Positions 1 to 25,300 of a stretch of 64,000 nucleotides of DNA are shown here, piece after piece. The notes beneath the pieces were generated by a model. The model did not search any database. It saw only the letters and a program-made list of their open reading frames with translations, and was not told the origin of the DNA. This stretch comes from Tubulanus polymorphus. Its lineage: Eukaryota > Nemertea > Palaeonemertea > Tubulaniformes > Tubulanidae. A program made the translations under genes and the position numbers. Location of the stretch: the NCBI RefSeq assembly GCF_964204645.1, contig NC_134029.1, positions 3,605,001 to 3,669,000 on the forward strand, written 5' to 3'. Each line of letters starts with the position of its first letter. Position 1 is the first letter of the stretch.

Positions 1-1791
1 ATCGCTATTAAATTCATCATCCATCTTAAATTCACACTCACACGACACAAGACAGTTTGTTATATCGAAGAATTATTAACTGAGTCTTGAATATGTGGGC
101 GAAGTACAAGCCACAATGGGCAGTATAAGGCAGTGAGAGACTACGTTCATGTCTAACTGTATGTATCAACATATATTAGTTAAACATCAGTTGGAAAAGA
201 AAAACATCCATGCATTCATTTACCATTCAAGCTGCTTCTTATTGTAAAATAAGGCCCGAGCAATGTTATGAACATAATCATACATATTTTTAATCCATCA
301 ATAGTAATTCTAGACATGTTTGGTTTATAAGGAATCGTCATATTCGCTTGTAAAATCCAGTGACTGTTAGCAGTATTAGTTTACTGTATTAATAGTTTCT
401 ATCATCGAAGCAATATTGATATAAATCATTATTACCATGATAATTTTATATTTTTAAGACATTTTCGTGAAAGCGTACGGTGAATGTTTGTTGTACATAT
501 TAGCTACGAACCTACGTGTAATATAATGTATCTTACAATTTACGCTTAAACAGTAGTGGGCACAGCCTTGAAAACAAATAACGTTAACAATTAGTGGAAT
601 CAGGAATTTCAGATTCAATCGATTTGATTTTCACTTCACTCTACACATTTTTATGTTTCATTCACTGTCAAAATTAGCCAGTTCTTTCGCTCCCAGCAGG
701 AAACTGAGCTGGTTGGTCGTTCATAAATGACCCTCAGTAGACATACTACAGTAGACTCTGCCTTAGTCGGTAGCATTAGGACTGTAAATATTTTGCTGAA
801 TTGAGAATGGGGGAAATAGAATGTTTATCTGAATGGATTTGTATGAAAATACACCGACTTGAGTAGTTTACTGGAAGAACCGGTACCGAGTAAGGAAGAA
901 TTTACTGTATGCGCATGATCTCAATGATTTGTAATGAATATAAAGTTGTTATTTTCACCACCACCCTGCCTCGACTGTGTCGGTTTAGTTTAAAGGTTGG
1001 TATCATATTTTTCTCTCTGATTGTAGCAAACGGTAACTAGAGAGAGAGAGAGAAAGGAACGGGGACTGATCTCGCGCGAGTGTCCACCAACGTACGATGG
1101 ATGTTCACTTATTAACACACACACAACACACACAAAATAGCGTTTGTTCGTTTGTATTCGTTTGATAGAAATGTTGAGTAAGTGAAGACTTCAAAATGGA
1201 CACAGTTTGAATTGCTTTATTCTGTAGCATGGTACGAGTGGTCGGTTGATCATTGTCAAAAGTAAATGTTTATGGCATCGCGGACATTGGCAGAAATTTT
1301 AGGTTATATCTTAATGCTTGTCCTATGAAAATAAGAGTTTTTGATTTGTTCTGCCTGTGCCTGATGATGAAAATTGGTTAAATCTTAAAATTATTCGCAC
1401 CATTTTGATTGATATATTGACTTGTGAAACATACCATCTGCACTTGTGGTCCAACTGGTGGGAAAGCTGGTGAATGGTTGATTGTGGTTTTAGCTACCGG
1501 TATCATGTATTTTTACGTTAAGTGAAAATATGAAAGCAAAGATGTACGTACAGTGGTACTGCTGTACATGATGCTTAAATGTTCTAAGTTATCCTCAATA
1601 ACTCAGTAGCTTTGTAGCACATCCCTCCTTGCCCTAGTGTAGTTGTTGTTGGCTAGTTGTTACACTTTTTCAAGAAGGAGGAATTATATAAGCAATATCT
1701 ATGATTCAGAAAATATGATTTCAAATAGTATGATGAAGGTTGAATGTGCCATGTTATTGCTCGTAAATTGCTAATGCTTACATAATAATGT

Positions 1792-1827
<36 letters not shown>

Positions 1828-3690
1828 AAAAGACCTGAGTACATTGGTCTATCGCTAGTCAGTTGATGCAGCAGTCATTGATTTAACTACTATCATCGAT
1901 AGATGCGCAATCATGTAATTGCTTTATAGAATGTATTATTGATCACAAGATGCATAAGCTGTATTATAGAAGGTAATAGATATAATGTACTGGTATGTAT
2001 ACTAAACACCTTGTAATATCCGGTAATATCTATACACTGTAGTTTCATTGTACATTTATCAGCTATAACCAGTATATTCATATAAACTAAATAAGAAATT
2101 TCGTCGGTCGGTGATTCACGATTTTATGATCTCTCATTCATAAATCGGACGAATTAAGACATTCTTCAGTTTGAATACATGTAGAGCCTTGACCTAATGA
2201 ATCTTGCTTATCGCAAAAGCGAAGATATTAAGTATTAGTGTGTAACTGAGTTAGAAGCCTTTGCATCAAAGAGTGTAGCTAGCTAGCTGATATATCAATA
2301 CTAGGTATTTTGGAAAAACCGTGTATGTGCCATTTGTGGTAAAATTCGAAGATATAATGAAGCCAAAAGTTTTAATCGCTTTAGATAAGAGTATGCTGGT
2401 TCTGGTTATGTCGAAAGTGTGCCTTTCATCATCTTTAACTTTAACTTTTGAGTCAAATTGAACCGTGCTGAATATCGGTGTATCGAACCATCTTGAAATA
2501 AAGGCTGCAGTTGCTCGTATGTGATAGATGTTTATTGTGTTATTTACGTGTGTACTTAATGAATAATGATATGAACACAACAAACACCGTCCATCCGTTA
2601 TGTGTGTAGGATGGCTGTGTATATATTTGAGTTGTAAAAACGCTATCGCAATCATTCCTTTCTGTAAACAAATAAACAACAAAAAAAGACGCAAGAACAA
2701 TAACAGTGTGTGTTGTAGTGTGCATGCAGTTAATTGTGCTGGTAAGGCAGGTTTCGATTGGTCCCTACCAATTCTGGTTTATTTCGATCGGAATATGCTC
2801 TACGTATTCCAGAAAAGTACCGGTATATCGTGTAAACCTTACAGAAAGCTGTGTAGAGTTTGAAATCTGGAATTGTGCTATCCATTCTATCAAAACAAAC
2901 CTGCCTCTAAGGCTGACTGGACCTCGCTGGAAGGGCTGTCTAACGGTAAAGTTTGATACTCCTGGATGTTAGTATCACCACGATCAAGTGCGGTCGAGTC
3001 ATGCTATTCTGATTATTGATAGTTAATGTTATAGATACGACGAGAACTGGTGACAATATGTATATTCGTAGTGTATATATAGATATATGATTATTGAAGA
3101 CTGGTTATTTTTTCGTTGCGTGGCCAAAAACTGAAAAAAAGCTTCATTTGTTAGTCATTCGTTTATTTCTAGTTTGCTAAAATTTCTGTTTGAATGATAG
3201 ATTCTTAAATGCAGTAATTGAGTTTCGCCAACTATTTGAACCGTCACAAAACCGAGATCTTGATTGTAATACCGTAGACTCTCATCGGGCAGATGAAGCC
3301 GAGATCAAGAGTTCAATACTTAATACCATCATCGTACCTCTCAATTCTTGAGTCTACTGTAATATAACTTCAGGTCCGATAGATTTAACTATGTCCAGCA
3401 TATGGTATTAAGTTTGTTTGTGAAACAATCAAAATAAACTATAGTCTATTGATTCTAGGTCTAAATGGCTGCATTTGTGACGGTGAATTCAATGTAATCA
3501 GTTATTAAGTTATTTTTCTGTACAGATCGTGTCAGTGTATGATATTCTAACTATTATGAAAACCTGTCATCACTTGAATATTGTGATTCATATACACATG
3601 TTTAATATCGTTTCCTCTTGAAAGAATAAATAATCTGTATAATTATCAAATAATTCATTTGTCTTAAATGGTTTCTCATACAGATTTAGT
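1..3690. other. No supported gene; possible 3' UTR or intergenic DNA
   Basis: I found no coding exon with recognisable homology or a spliceable frame here. The open frames present are short, AT-rich and low in complexity, the longest being 144 codons on the minus strand at 2266-2700. A perfect (AT)n run lies at about 1797-1824 and short AG and AC runs near 1041-1054 and 1117-1135. An AATAAA at 3625-3630 could end the transcript of a plus-strand gene whose coding part lies left of the window, which would make this a long 3' UTR, but nothing in the sequence proves that. Confidence 0.4.
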
Positions 3691-4108
3691 TATGACTGTG
3701 GTATGCCAGTTCAGTCAGCCAAGGATTTGTCCATATCAAGAGCCAAGAGGTTTAAATCACGAAGTAACACTGTGGGAATAGACCCTTCCAGGCCATACTC
3801 ACATATATCCCGGCTTATAGACAAGTAACAAGCACATGAGGGGCAGGCAATGCATTGGTATAGCTTTTTAGCCAACCAATGCCGAGGACTTTGCTTCCTG
3901 GAGTATACCTCAAATTTAAACATATGACAATGATTGATTTCCTCTCCTCGCCGAGACGATTTTTTTAAGCTCTTAAGAAAGACAATTTTTAGAGTTTCCG
4001 TAATCCAATTGGCAGAACAGACAATACAAGAATGAAAAAACAAATCTGAATTCAATTTATAAGTTTTTTTAATTATTACGACCAGTACTTTATACAGGAT
4101 TTATCAAT

Positions 4109-4674
4109 TTACTTCTGTGCCTTTCTCATCTGTTGGATCACACTTTGCATTTCTTCTCTCTTCTTCTTTCCTCTCAAATGTGTTCCCAACTAAAATGATA
4201 AAAAAAAGTTTGCTAGGCTATACAATTACAAATTCTCTTGTGCTTAATACGAGCAAGTCGGAACCCTACGACAGTCTCAGGGTCATGACATGACAATTCA
4301 TAGAATACAATGACTTACTCTTTTCTTGACGAATTTCAGAGCTCGCTTATCTCGGGAAACTCGAAGCAACTCGATACATCTTCGTTCGTATGGAGCGAAA
4401 CCAACAATTTCACGTACGAGATCTCTGATGAATTTATTGTGTTTCGTCAATCTCTGAATGGTAAATAAAATAGATACACGGTGTAAATAAAATATCTTTA
4501 GATATATCGAGTGTAATAGAACCATCAGTAAATCAAATGAACCACGACTTTCTGTAAATATTTAGATTTTGTGACACTTACCCCCTTCCTTCTTGAAGGT
4601 CTTGTCTTAGTGGTATTTTTTGTCACCTTGTGGCCTTTTTCCAGACCAACTGCCATCTGGTAGCGAACTGCCAT
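4109..4674 (-). CDS. RPL36: 60S ribosomal protein L36 (eL36), 3 coding exons
   Basis: Component of the large cytosolic ribosomal subunit. Minus-strand coding exons are 4582-4674, 4319-4453 and 4109-4189 (93, 135 and 81 nt), giving 102 aa, the usual eL36 length. The start region [20 protein letters not shown] and the signature GFAPYERR and [12 protein letters not shown] match eL36 closely; the C-terminus is Lys/Arg-rich and ends RKAQK. All exon joins are phase 0 with GTAAGT-type donors. A TTTCAG acceptor seven bases before the ATG shows that the 5' UTR is itself split, so the first, noncoding exon must lie between 4690 and 5260; I could not place it. An ATTAAA lies just past the stop near 4067. 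The gene is divergent to BLM with 587 bp between start codons, so a shared promoter region is likely. Confidence 0.96.
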
Positions 4675-5261
4675 TTTGATACTGAAACGGATAAAAACAG
4701 AGGATGTAGGCTTCATATATTCACTTGGATCAGGAGCAACAATTTCATTTTCATCAGCCCAAATATCTTTTATTCTAAGGCTTAAAGGATAAATCTATGG
4801 TTAAATGAAACGAATGAATGAATGTCATAATGTATCATCTTGTTTCGTGACTTAAAATATTCGGATTATTGCATCAAAAAGCGATATAAAATCATCGATA
4901 ATACTCACGATAGGCGATCCGAGATTATAACCGGAAAAGGAAGTCGCAAATTTCTGAAAACAGACTTGCCGTCACCGAAAACAATTCAATACAAATACAT
5001 ACTGCATTTTGTGGAATTACAATACTGTAGATAAAAACTCCATTCTAATCATCATACTTGATACATAAGCATTTTTTCTCATGAATTTATATATAGTGGA
5101 TTTAAGTCTTATTTCACTACATGTTGGGATTAAGAGAAGGGTGACTCCGAGACTTCCGATTGGAGCCCTACCTTAATCTTCATAGTACTGTGGAGCCGGC
5201 GCAAATTTAGAAAATTTTCTTGTAGCCTAAATTATTTCCCTGGAAAAAATATAAAAAGTGG
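4675..5261. promoter_or_regulatory. Divergent promoter region between RPL36 and BLM
   Basis: Only 587 bp separate the two opposed start codons, and this stretch must hold the noncoding first exon of RPL36 as well as both transcription starts. I see no clear TATA box for either gene. No protein-coding exon is supported inside it. Confidence 0.5.
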
Positions 5262-17407
<12,146 letters not shown>

Positions 17408-17724
17408 GAGATGATGTCAGACATTACGTGTATTTTGTGATCGGGTCATAGTGCGATTTTTGTGTAAAAAGTTTCCTTTTGTTAATAAAACTATTTATTA
17501 TTTACAAAATCGTGTTATTTCAATTGATTATTTTGTTTACTTTGTGTGTAAGATATATTCTGGTGCGGGATCTAATAATAGTAGAAGTTTATGAGGCTGT
17601 ATTTGTTTTATGGTGAAGATTGACAAATGCCAATTTGAACCTCTTTAGATTTCGCGGGGTTTGACAAATGGCCGAGTCAACCAATCATCGAAACCCAATT
17701 CCCTTAGCGCTAAAAAAAATTGCT

Positions 17725-17844
17725 GGCAGCACTGTACGGTCCCCTAGCGGAAGTTCTGTGAACTAACGTAATACTTCGGACAACCACTCTCAAAGTACTA
17801 CGTTAGTTCACAGAAATTCCGCTAGGGGACCGTACGGTGCTGCC
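17725..17844. repeat. Foldback element downstream of BLM
   Basis: Two arms of about 50 bp form a near-perfect hairpin: GGCAGCACTGTACGGTCCCC at the left end and GGGGACCGTACGGTGCTGCC at the right end, separated by roughly 20 bp. The outer ends begin GGCAGC and end GCTGCC. I found no clear target-site duplication. The element lies between the BLM polyadenylation signal and nocturnin. Confidence 0.75.
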
Positions 17845-18403
17845 ACCAAGTTCACGGAACCAAACATTGTGTATTTGACAGAATCCAGGAAGTAAACAGA
17901 GAAATATATATAACCTCGTGTTATTTCATTAGTTTGATTCGTTTTCATTACAAATTGTGTAAGTTGTTTTATTTGGGGACCAAGCGATCTCATCAGCATT
18001 GCTCAGTCTTCACCCAGTCCTGGTAGTGGTTGTCTCCACAGAGATCTCCGTCGCTCTACCTACGAACGAATTCTAAGTGGCTAAACCATCTGTGGTACAT
18101 CAGACACTAAGCAGGTTCTTGGTGAAGGCTCAGTCTATTGTATCGAGTCAATTGATAGCCTAACGGGGATTTTAGATTCTTTGCAAAAAAGATAGAAAGC
18201 AAATTAATTAATTTTTCAGTAGGCAACACCACGTACGTACTAAAAACTAGTTTAGTTAGCTAATCGACTCGTTGGTGATAAGCTTTTGTAATCGGATAGG
18301 CTTGTTAGAAACTAAACTACTAACTGACTTACCTAACAACTGCTCATGTGTCTTTTCTCTCTTTGTAATAGGTGATAAAACTGACTGATCTCATTGATAG
18401 AAA

Positions 18404-19829
18404 ATGGATAAAAACCAATCAACATCGGTAGATTTCACTGAAACCTACACGAATTCACAGTTACTCGGTTCAGTGAAGAAAATTCTTGTCAACGAAGCGT
18501 CGCCTTTAATCAGAGACTTCATACACTGCAATCCTGCTGCTGTAGAACAGGACAAATCAGCACAGCAGTCTCAACTCATTAGAGTGATGCAATGGAACCT
18601 GTTAGCTCAAGGTATTTCCTACAATCTGCTGTAGGCCTATGTACTATCATAATGGGAAACCTCAATGCTATTGAGGCAATTGGGGTTTCAATTTATGGCA
18701 AGCAATGATCCACCACCAGGTGTCACTAGGAGTAACTCTGTTTTATGCATTCGATTTCTCCTACATTGCAGTTAAACTCGAATGAATTTTTCTCTTACAT
18801 AAATCAATTAATGAAAATCATACCAATCACTGAGTAGAGTAATGGTGGGTCGGAATTTGGGAGTCTGTAAATGAAGTTAGCTGATAGATTATGAGTTTAT
18901 CTTATATAGGACTTGAATGCTCCGGTGGGATAGCTGGTGTTGAGGATCGCTATTAGCACCACTGGACACTACTCTAAGAGAATGTTTTATGAATTGTAGC
19001 TTTATGCGGTGCCGATGATAACTTTGTGCGATGTCCACCAGAAGCGTTGAAGTGGAAATCGAGAAAATGGAAAATTCTTCGCGAGATTCTCACGTATGAT
19101 CCTGACGTGATCGCTTTACAAGAAGTCGATCATTTTGATTTTCTCGAACGCGCGTTGAATTCGGTCGGCTACTCGGGAACGTTCGAACCGAAGCCCGATT
19201 CACCGTGTCTATACGTCGCGGGTAACGACGGTCCAGACGGTTGCGCTCTGTTTTATAAACGCGATAAATTCGAAGCGGTCGATCGCGCGTTCGTGACGTT
19301 AGCGCCCGATCATCCGATCGCGAACCAGGTGGCGCTCTGTTATAAACTACGAACCGTCGACGACGGCTACGAATTCGTCGTTACGACTACGCACTTCAAA
19401 GCGAAAAACGGTCATGACGCCCTTCGTTTGCTCGAGGCGAAACACGTCGTTAGTTATTTGAAAGAAAATTATGCAGATCTGCCGTTAGTTATCTGCGGTG
19501 ACCTGAATGCCCCGCCATCGGAGGACGCGTATAAATACATGATGAATAACGCGCTACTCGATCTGGATAGCGCGTATATCAAACTTAAAAACGATGGCGC
19601 GGAACCCGATTATACGACGTGGAAAATACGCCAAGAAGGTAAAACAGAGAGAACGTCGTGTAAGACGATCGATTACGTGTTCTATTCGCGCGAACGAATC
19701 GTTATTAAATCGTTGTTGAAAATGTCGACGGATGTTGAAATCGGGCCGGATAGATTACCATCGGTGAAATACCCGTCTGATCACTTCGCATTAGTCACCG
19801 ATCTAGTTATACTATCAAACTCGCTTTGA
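18404..19829 (+). CDS. NOCT: Nocturnin, NADP(H) 2'-phosphatase of the EEP/CCR4 family
   Basis: Nocturnin removes the 2'-phosphate of NADP(H), often rhythmically and in or near mitochondria; it was earlier described as a deadenylase. Exons 18404-18611 and 19000-19829 (208 + 830 nt) give 345 aa. The EEP fold markers are in order: MQWNLLAQ (metal-site Asn), LQEVDH (catalytic Glu), FEPKPDSPCL and GPDGCALFY (nocturnin-type), GDLNAPPSE (Asp and Asn), TIDYVFY and YPSDHFALV (catalytic His). The spacing and the ALKW and RLPS(V/F) motifs fit nocturnin better than CCR4 or Angel. An acceptor at 18371 shows an upstream noncoding exon. AATAAA at 20196. The second exon is conspicuously GC-richer than its surroundings, with CGA/GCG codons. 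No obvious mitochondrial presequence is seen. Confidence 0.94.
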
Positions 19830-22311
19830 AAGTTGTTGTAGCTGGGACGATTGTTAAGTCGACGACTTGCACTTAGGACTTCAGAATAGTGATAACATAT
19901 CTGATGATTACTCAACCCAGAGTTTGACATATGGTCATTGGTAAAGGGGCTGATTGCTCAAAAGTTAGTTAAGCCCTTATGTGCTGTTAAATCACCGATT
20001 GTGTCATTAACGACTGGTTTAAATTAATCAGCTTTTTTTAAGCAACTAGCCCAAGAATGTAGCGTGTTCTAATATGACAGTCATAAGTTTATAATACACC
20101 GGTAATATAATGCACCACTACTTAGTATCGTAGTCTATTGTATTTGCAGTGTCTTTCAGTCAGTAGATATCGAGGTTGTTAACTACTAATAGTAGAATAA
20201 AGCACGGGTTTATACACAAGTTCACTTTCTTCACATTTCATCTCATTCCTTTTGTTTTGATTCCAAGTACAGGATCTGGTCCATAGTTAGGGTGTAGAGT
20301 TAAATCAGACGAGTCGGTAGCCAAGTCCTCAGTCAAGCATATGTCATGATGGAAGTTGGCCGGATAAGCGTCTGAAGTTTTCATTGGCAGATGATCATAG
20401 GGCAGAGTCCTCAAAGAATTGAGATAATTTAAATCACAGTCGAACTAAAATAAGAACAATTCTAGTCTAGACGGAACAAATTTATTATCATTGCCATAAA
20501 AACGTTTACATTATTAAGGAAGAGTCAAGCTGGGAAGAGACAGAATTTCATAAGATTTAGTTCAAATTGAAAAATATTTTTCGACAACAAACTCGTGTAG
20601 ATATAACTTTTCTTCAAATTCAACTTTTGAGAATAGATTATGAAATACGTCATTGTGTCAACAGTTTGAAGGTCATAAAATACATACATGATCACCTTGA
20701 TTCTTAAATGCTTCCATTTTATAAACTTACAAATATAGAAACAATCTAAATTTTTTAACAACTGGTCAGTAATCTTTAATAATGCCTGATCAACGACGCA
20801 CTGGTGAACTTCAATATTTTTTCAAATATCCATAGCATTTGTTACAAGCAATTCAAGCGAATAAATCAAATAATTTCAGCTAAGTTTGTAATTTTTCTTT
20901 TCAAAATCAAATTATGATATGATAACTTCACAAGAAATTACACATTAACAACATTGCATCATTACAGGACTCGCATGAAGAGCTGATATAACCGAAAATA
21001 GGAAAATTTGCTGTCGATTTTGTTTATAAGATGTGAACGACTTGAAATTTGTGCACTGCGAGATATTGCACTTCTGGAGCCCGTTCCACAATTATAAGTT
21101 GAAGATTTGACTAAATGAACTGTTGCAACTCTAGTCTAACTTAACCCAGAACCGTGGAACCGGCTCCAGGATTTCAATGGCCAGCGTTGATTAGTGAGAC
21201 AGCATGTTTAAATCAACAGTAACCTCAACTTACAGTCGAGTCTGTGTCATACATTTAACATGAGCTGTTCAAGATTAAGCTCGATTTGAGGTCTCCAACA
21301 AGTGTCCATCTAATGATCTTTTCTTATATAAATTATCACTAATTCACAAATTAGACAATCATTCAGCTATGGCTACATTTTTGTCAAAGCAGTTTAAGTC
21401 TACTATGACCAGTTAATTATGTTTCAACCGCCACAGGCTCATGAAAATGCTTTGAAAAATATGACCAATGTCTGCAAATAAGAACTTCAAACCATTTCTA
21501 ATCAATCGCTACAGTTTATATGGTAACATACACAGCTAATAAACACCTAGTTTACTATCAGTTATTATGTTTAAACATTTTGTAGCTACCGATGGCTATA
21601 AATATCATATCATATCATAAACATTCATAGCAGCAAATAGAAGTTTCAAGATAATGTATAGATAATACATAAGGACGGACGTCTCGCCCGAGATAATTAC
21701 CGATACCGATATTACCCGGATAGGTATCCCCTTTATTAGAAAAATAATATAAACAAATCATATTCATCAACCGTAAATAGTTTTTATTCACAAACTTCTC
21801 TTTTTTCATAAAATATACTTTTTTGATTAATTGGACGTTTTTCGTTAGTTGTGAACCTTAAAGAGTTCTCCCGATATGAATCAATGCATTCAGAGACTGA
21901 AGAAAAAGTAGATTAATATGATGGCACGAGATGTCTTATTTCATTGGGTTCTTAAGATTGATAGACCCGAAATTAGTATTCATGGGTGTGACTACATTTT
22001 GGCTTAAAAGCAGGAGCAGCTTTTCTACTTATTATTGATAATATAATATTTGAAGTGTAGCTTTTGAGTTCCATGATTTCGTGACTTATCATACTATTGT
22101 AGACGCGAAAGAAAAACAATCATTTTGGGCCAAGGGTCATTCATATATAAACATTTAACAAAATACAGTTGTTGATAAATCGTAAAACAAAAATTACATT
22201 CATTAATTACTTTATGTATCATCATTAGCTTTTAAATGAAGCGTTATAATATAACGTAGACGCGGGTGGTGTCGTCGTAGTATCATCAGAAATGTTGCCA
22301 AGCGCTTTATA
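19830..22311. other. Nocturnin 3' UTR and AT-rich intergenic / tetraspanin 3' region
   Basis: The stretch to 20201 is most simply the nocturnin 3' UTR. The remainder has no supported exon. Minus-strand AATAAA signals at about 21732-21737 and 21783-21788 could serve the distal last exon of the tetraspanin gene, making much of 21730-22311 its 3' UTR. Confidence 0.45.
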
Positions 22312-22362
22312 CTATTCTTCGATGCTACGACAAAGACAAATTGAGAAAATCATTGCCATCAG
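22312..22362 (-). other. Distal alternative last exon of the tetraspanin gene
   Basis: After a TATTTTCAG acceptor the exon reads LMAMIFSICLCRSIEE then stops. It is in the same phase as, and clearly homologous to, the proximal last exon at 24449-24511 (LLAMIFAICLCRSIQDDYQA). Both accept the donor at 24969. This is a duplicated terminal exon giving two cytoplasmic tails; only the proximal one keeps a tyrosine. Confidence 0.8.
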
Positions 22363-25300
22363 CTGAAAATATACAAACAAAACTGTTTTAACATTAAGTC
22401 CATCTGCGAGGTTCGTTAGTGGTTTCTCATTTACCACACTTCAATTTCTTCTACTTTAAATTCGAATCAATTTATCAATCAATTAGTTTAATCAATTGAC
22501 ACTGAAATCTTTACCATAAACTGAGAAACTGAATCATATATCTATTCAATGACTTGTTTGATAATATTTGGATTTGGAAGCCTAAAATTCAAGTTCCTCA
22601 GTGAAATTTCAACCCAGTGTATTATTGTGCCATCTGGTGGTGCGTGCAACCAGGACCTCGTTTCAAACAGTATCTGGCCTAATTCAATCTTTTGAATACT
22701 GGTATGTCTGGTCAAAGCTGAACAATAATAGCTGGTAAACTCCAGCTACATGCAAATTGATTACCGCTGAATCATCTTGAATGTTATGCGAATCATTAGC
22801 GATTAGAACATGCATGAGAAAGCTGGTGTTAAACTGCGTGGGATACACTAACAATATCAAGAATCAAGTTCGAATTTCGTGTGTCCTCATTCATCGATAA
22901 TACTAGCAGTTAGCAGACCTCATAAATATCTTACCAGGAACACATATATTTTATCAGGTATTTAAAGAAAACTATTTATTTTTCAGCAGGATGATGAGCC
23001 TTTCCAGACAACAGGTCTAAAGGGTCTACAGTGAGACCATGATTTTGCAACAGATTTTCGAAGCACAATTATTAGAAAGCAGGTGTATTAATCGAATCTT
23101 TGTTAGCTGAAAAAACTTCTGATTACGTGCATCTTCAATTAGTGTCCAACTTTATCTCAACTGCCAGACATTGCAATATCAACCAGCCTTATTATCTTTA
23201 AGCTGGTTCAATAGATGTCACCATATAAAATCCTTTAATCATAATATTGCTACTTAAATTAGGGAGCGTTTGACAACCTAAGCATAATGACATCGCTACG
23301 TCTGTCTTAACCCTCTCAGCGCGTCTACACCACAATGCGGTGTATGAATCGGTGGACTTTGCTAGCACACCGCATTGCGGTGTATTGATGTAATTAGTTT
23401 TTATCTCTATTGAAAGATGGCAGCACCTGTCAAACATAGTGAAATATTAGTAACTAACAATATAACCGCGCCGCGGTGTATACACACTTTAGTGGTATTC
23501 CCGTTATTCAACACACTAGGGTGGAATTTTTCAAATTATCTCCAGCACTATAGGGTATTGATTAGTCAGCACTGAAAGGGTTAAATAGCCAAATTTCCAG
23601 TACATATTGAAACAATTGATCGATAAGACGGTTAGGCATGACCTACTCTCCTCGACGCTTTCACTGAAGCGAGGATATTAAGTCCAGTAATTAGGAAATG
23701 AGGACAGATTGTTGTGAGGATATGTAATGTAATCCATTTTTGCATCCAACAGTTTTCGACAAAGTATTTACATCTTTTAAAGAACAGTGCCCCCTATGAG
23801 AAAAATTCTTCAACCCGACCCCTGTATGAATGTAGTAGATAATTTCTTTTTGAAGGCTCCCTTTCAAATTAATAATATTATAATTATGGGGATCTCAAGA
23901 AGACATCTTTCTAGTTAAATAGCACGAAAGTCTACTTACCAGTACAGACTAGCTCGGGGAATATAATTTGCTTGTGACAGATGAAGGGTTAGTAAGTAAT
24001 GAGACACGCTGATTGCTTATTTCGAAAGAGATTGAAGTGAATGTTTAGAGAATTCGACAATAACAACGAAAAAATATTCAGTCAGAAAATATTTTCTCGA
24101 GTTACTAGTAGTAGTTTATTCAACATTTCGACTAAGCTTAAAAATTCTAACATTCATCTTCAGGAATACAGAGAATTGAATTAGAGTTGGAATGTTGAAT
24201 AAAATTCGGACTTTACATCATTTCTTCGTTATCATTATGGGATTCTCTATACATTATCATCATAACAGTAACACGGATATAGTGTTTTATCAATTGTTAG
24301 ATCGAAGTGATGTTTAGTCGAATATAGAATTTTGAAACTGGCACGCATTGTTCATATGATACTGTGCTATTCAGTGCCGTGCTCGCAGCAGCCACGAGGA
24401 TATGAAAATAACAGAAAAAATTATATTTTATGACCACACCTCTGCAACTTATGCCTGGTAATCATCTTGTATAGACCGACACAGGCAAATTGCGAATATC
24501 ATTGCCAACAACTGCAAAACAAAAATCAGCCAATCGAAGATGATCAGTGATTGTGCGCAAAGAAATAAATCAGGTATCAACCACAAAAGACTAACAGTGT
24601 TCTCCCCATGGGGTTTTAGAGGGGCAGCTACCCGTCATTTCTAGTCAGCGCTCTGAATATCAACCAACCCTGTTAGAAAATCAGCTGCCTTTACACATGA
24701 ATTGACGTCAATGTTTTGAACAGAAGTGAATGAAAGCAGCAGATTACACAGCAACTTAACTTACAGTCTACCGAAAACATTCAGCATTGACAATGTTACA
24801 CTAAATAATGAATAAAGCCCCTCCAATATCCCAGCATATGGATAACACTGCTAGCTACTTGAAATAATCTTTTCAAATAGGTATCAAACATTTATCAGCA
24901 CATAACACATTGAATGGAGTCTTAGTGACTGAAATCATGAAGTCTTAGTGACTGAAAATGTTTACTTACCATTAGCAAGGCAATACCAATCCCAACACCG
25001 GCAACAATAGGAATGTTATCCTCAATGGTTTTCACGACAGCGCTGTAGCAGCCCTAGTAGAAAAGTAAGGTGGGAAAATGAGTGAAAACAATGACAGAAT
25101 AGGATAGAAATTTTCAATACAAAAGACAGATATAAGTCGAAATAATGCACCAGCCAGCCAACCAATCATATCCATAGTCTCTAAACTCCAGCCATATTCT
25201 CTAATATTCATATGCACTATTCCGACTGAATAAATTTGACATGGACCAGACTTTTATCAGTTCATTCCTGAAAACACAAAAAATGTCTTACCATTTCATT

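Noticed and set aside
2266-2700. 144-codon minus-strand open frame
   Set aside because: Low-complexity, AT-rich composition, no motif and no splice context; chance is the simplest explanation.
3711-4055. 114-codon minus-strand frame after RPL36
   Set aside because: No homology seen and no splice link to RPL36. A short hairpin (GCATTGGT with ACCAATGC) lies in it, but it is not enough to claim a snoRNA.
4191-4581. snoRNA in RPL36 introns
   Set aside because: Ribosomal protein introns often host snoRNAs, but I found no convincing C/D or H/ACA boxes in either intron.
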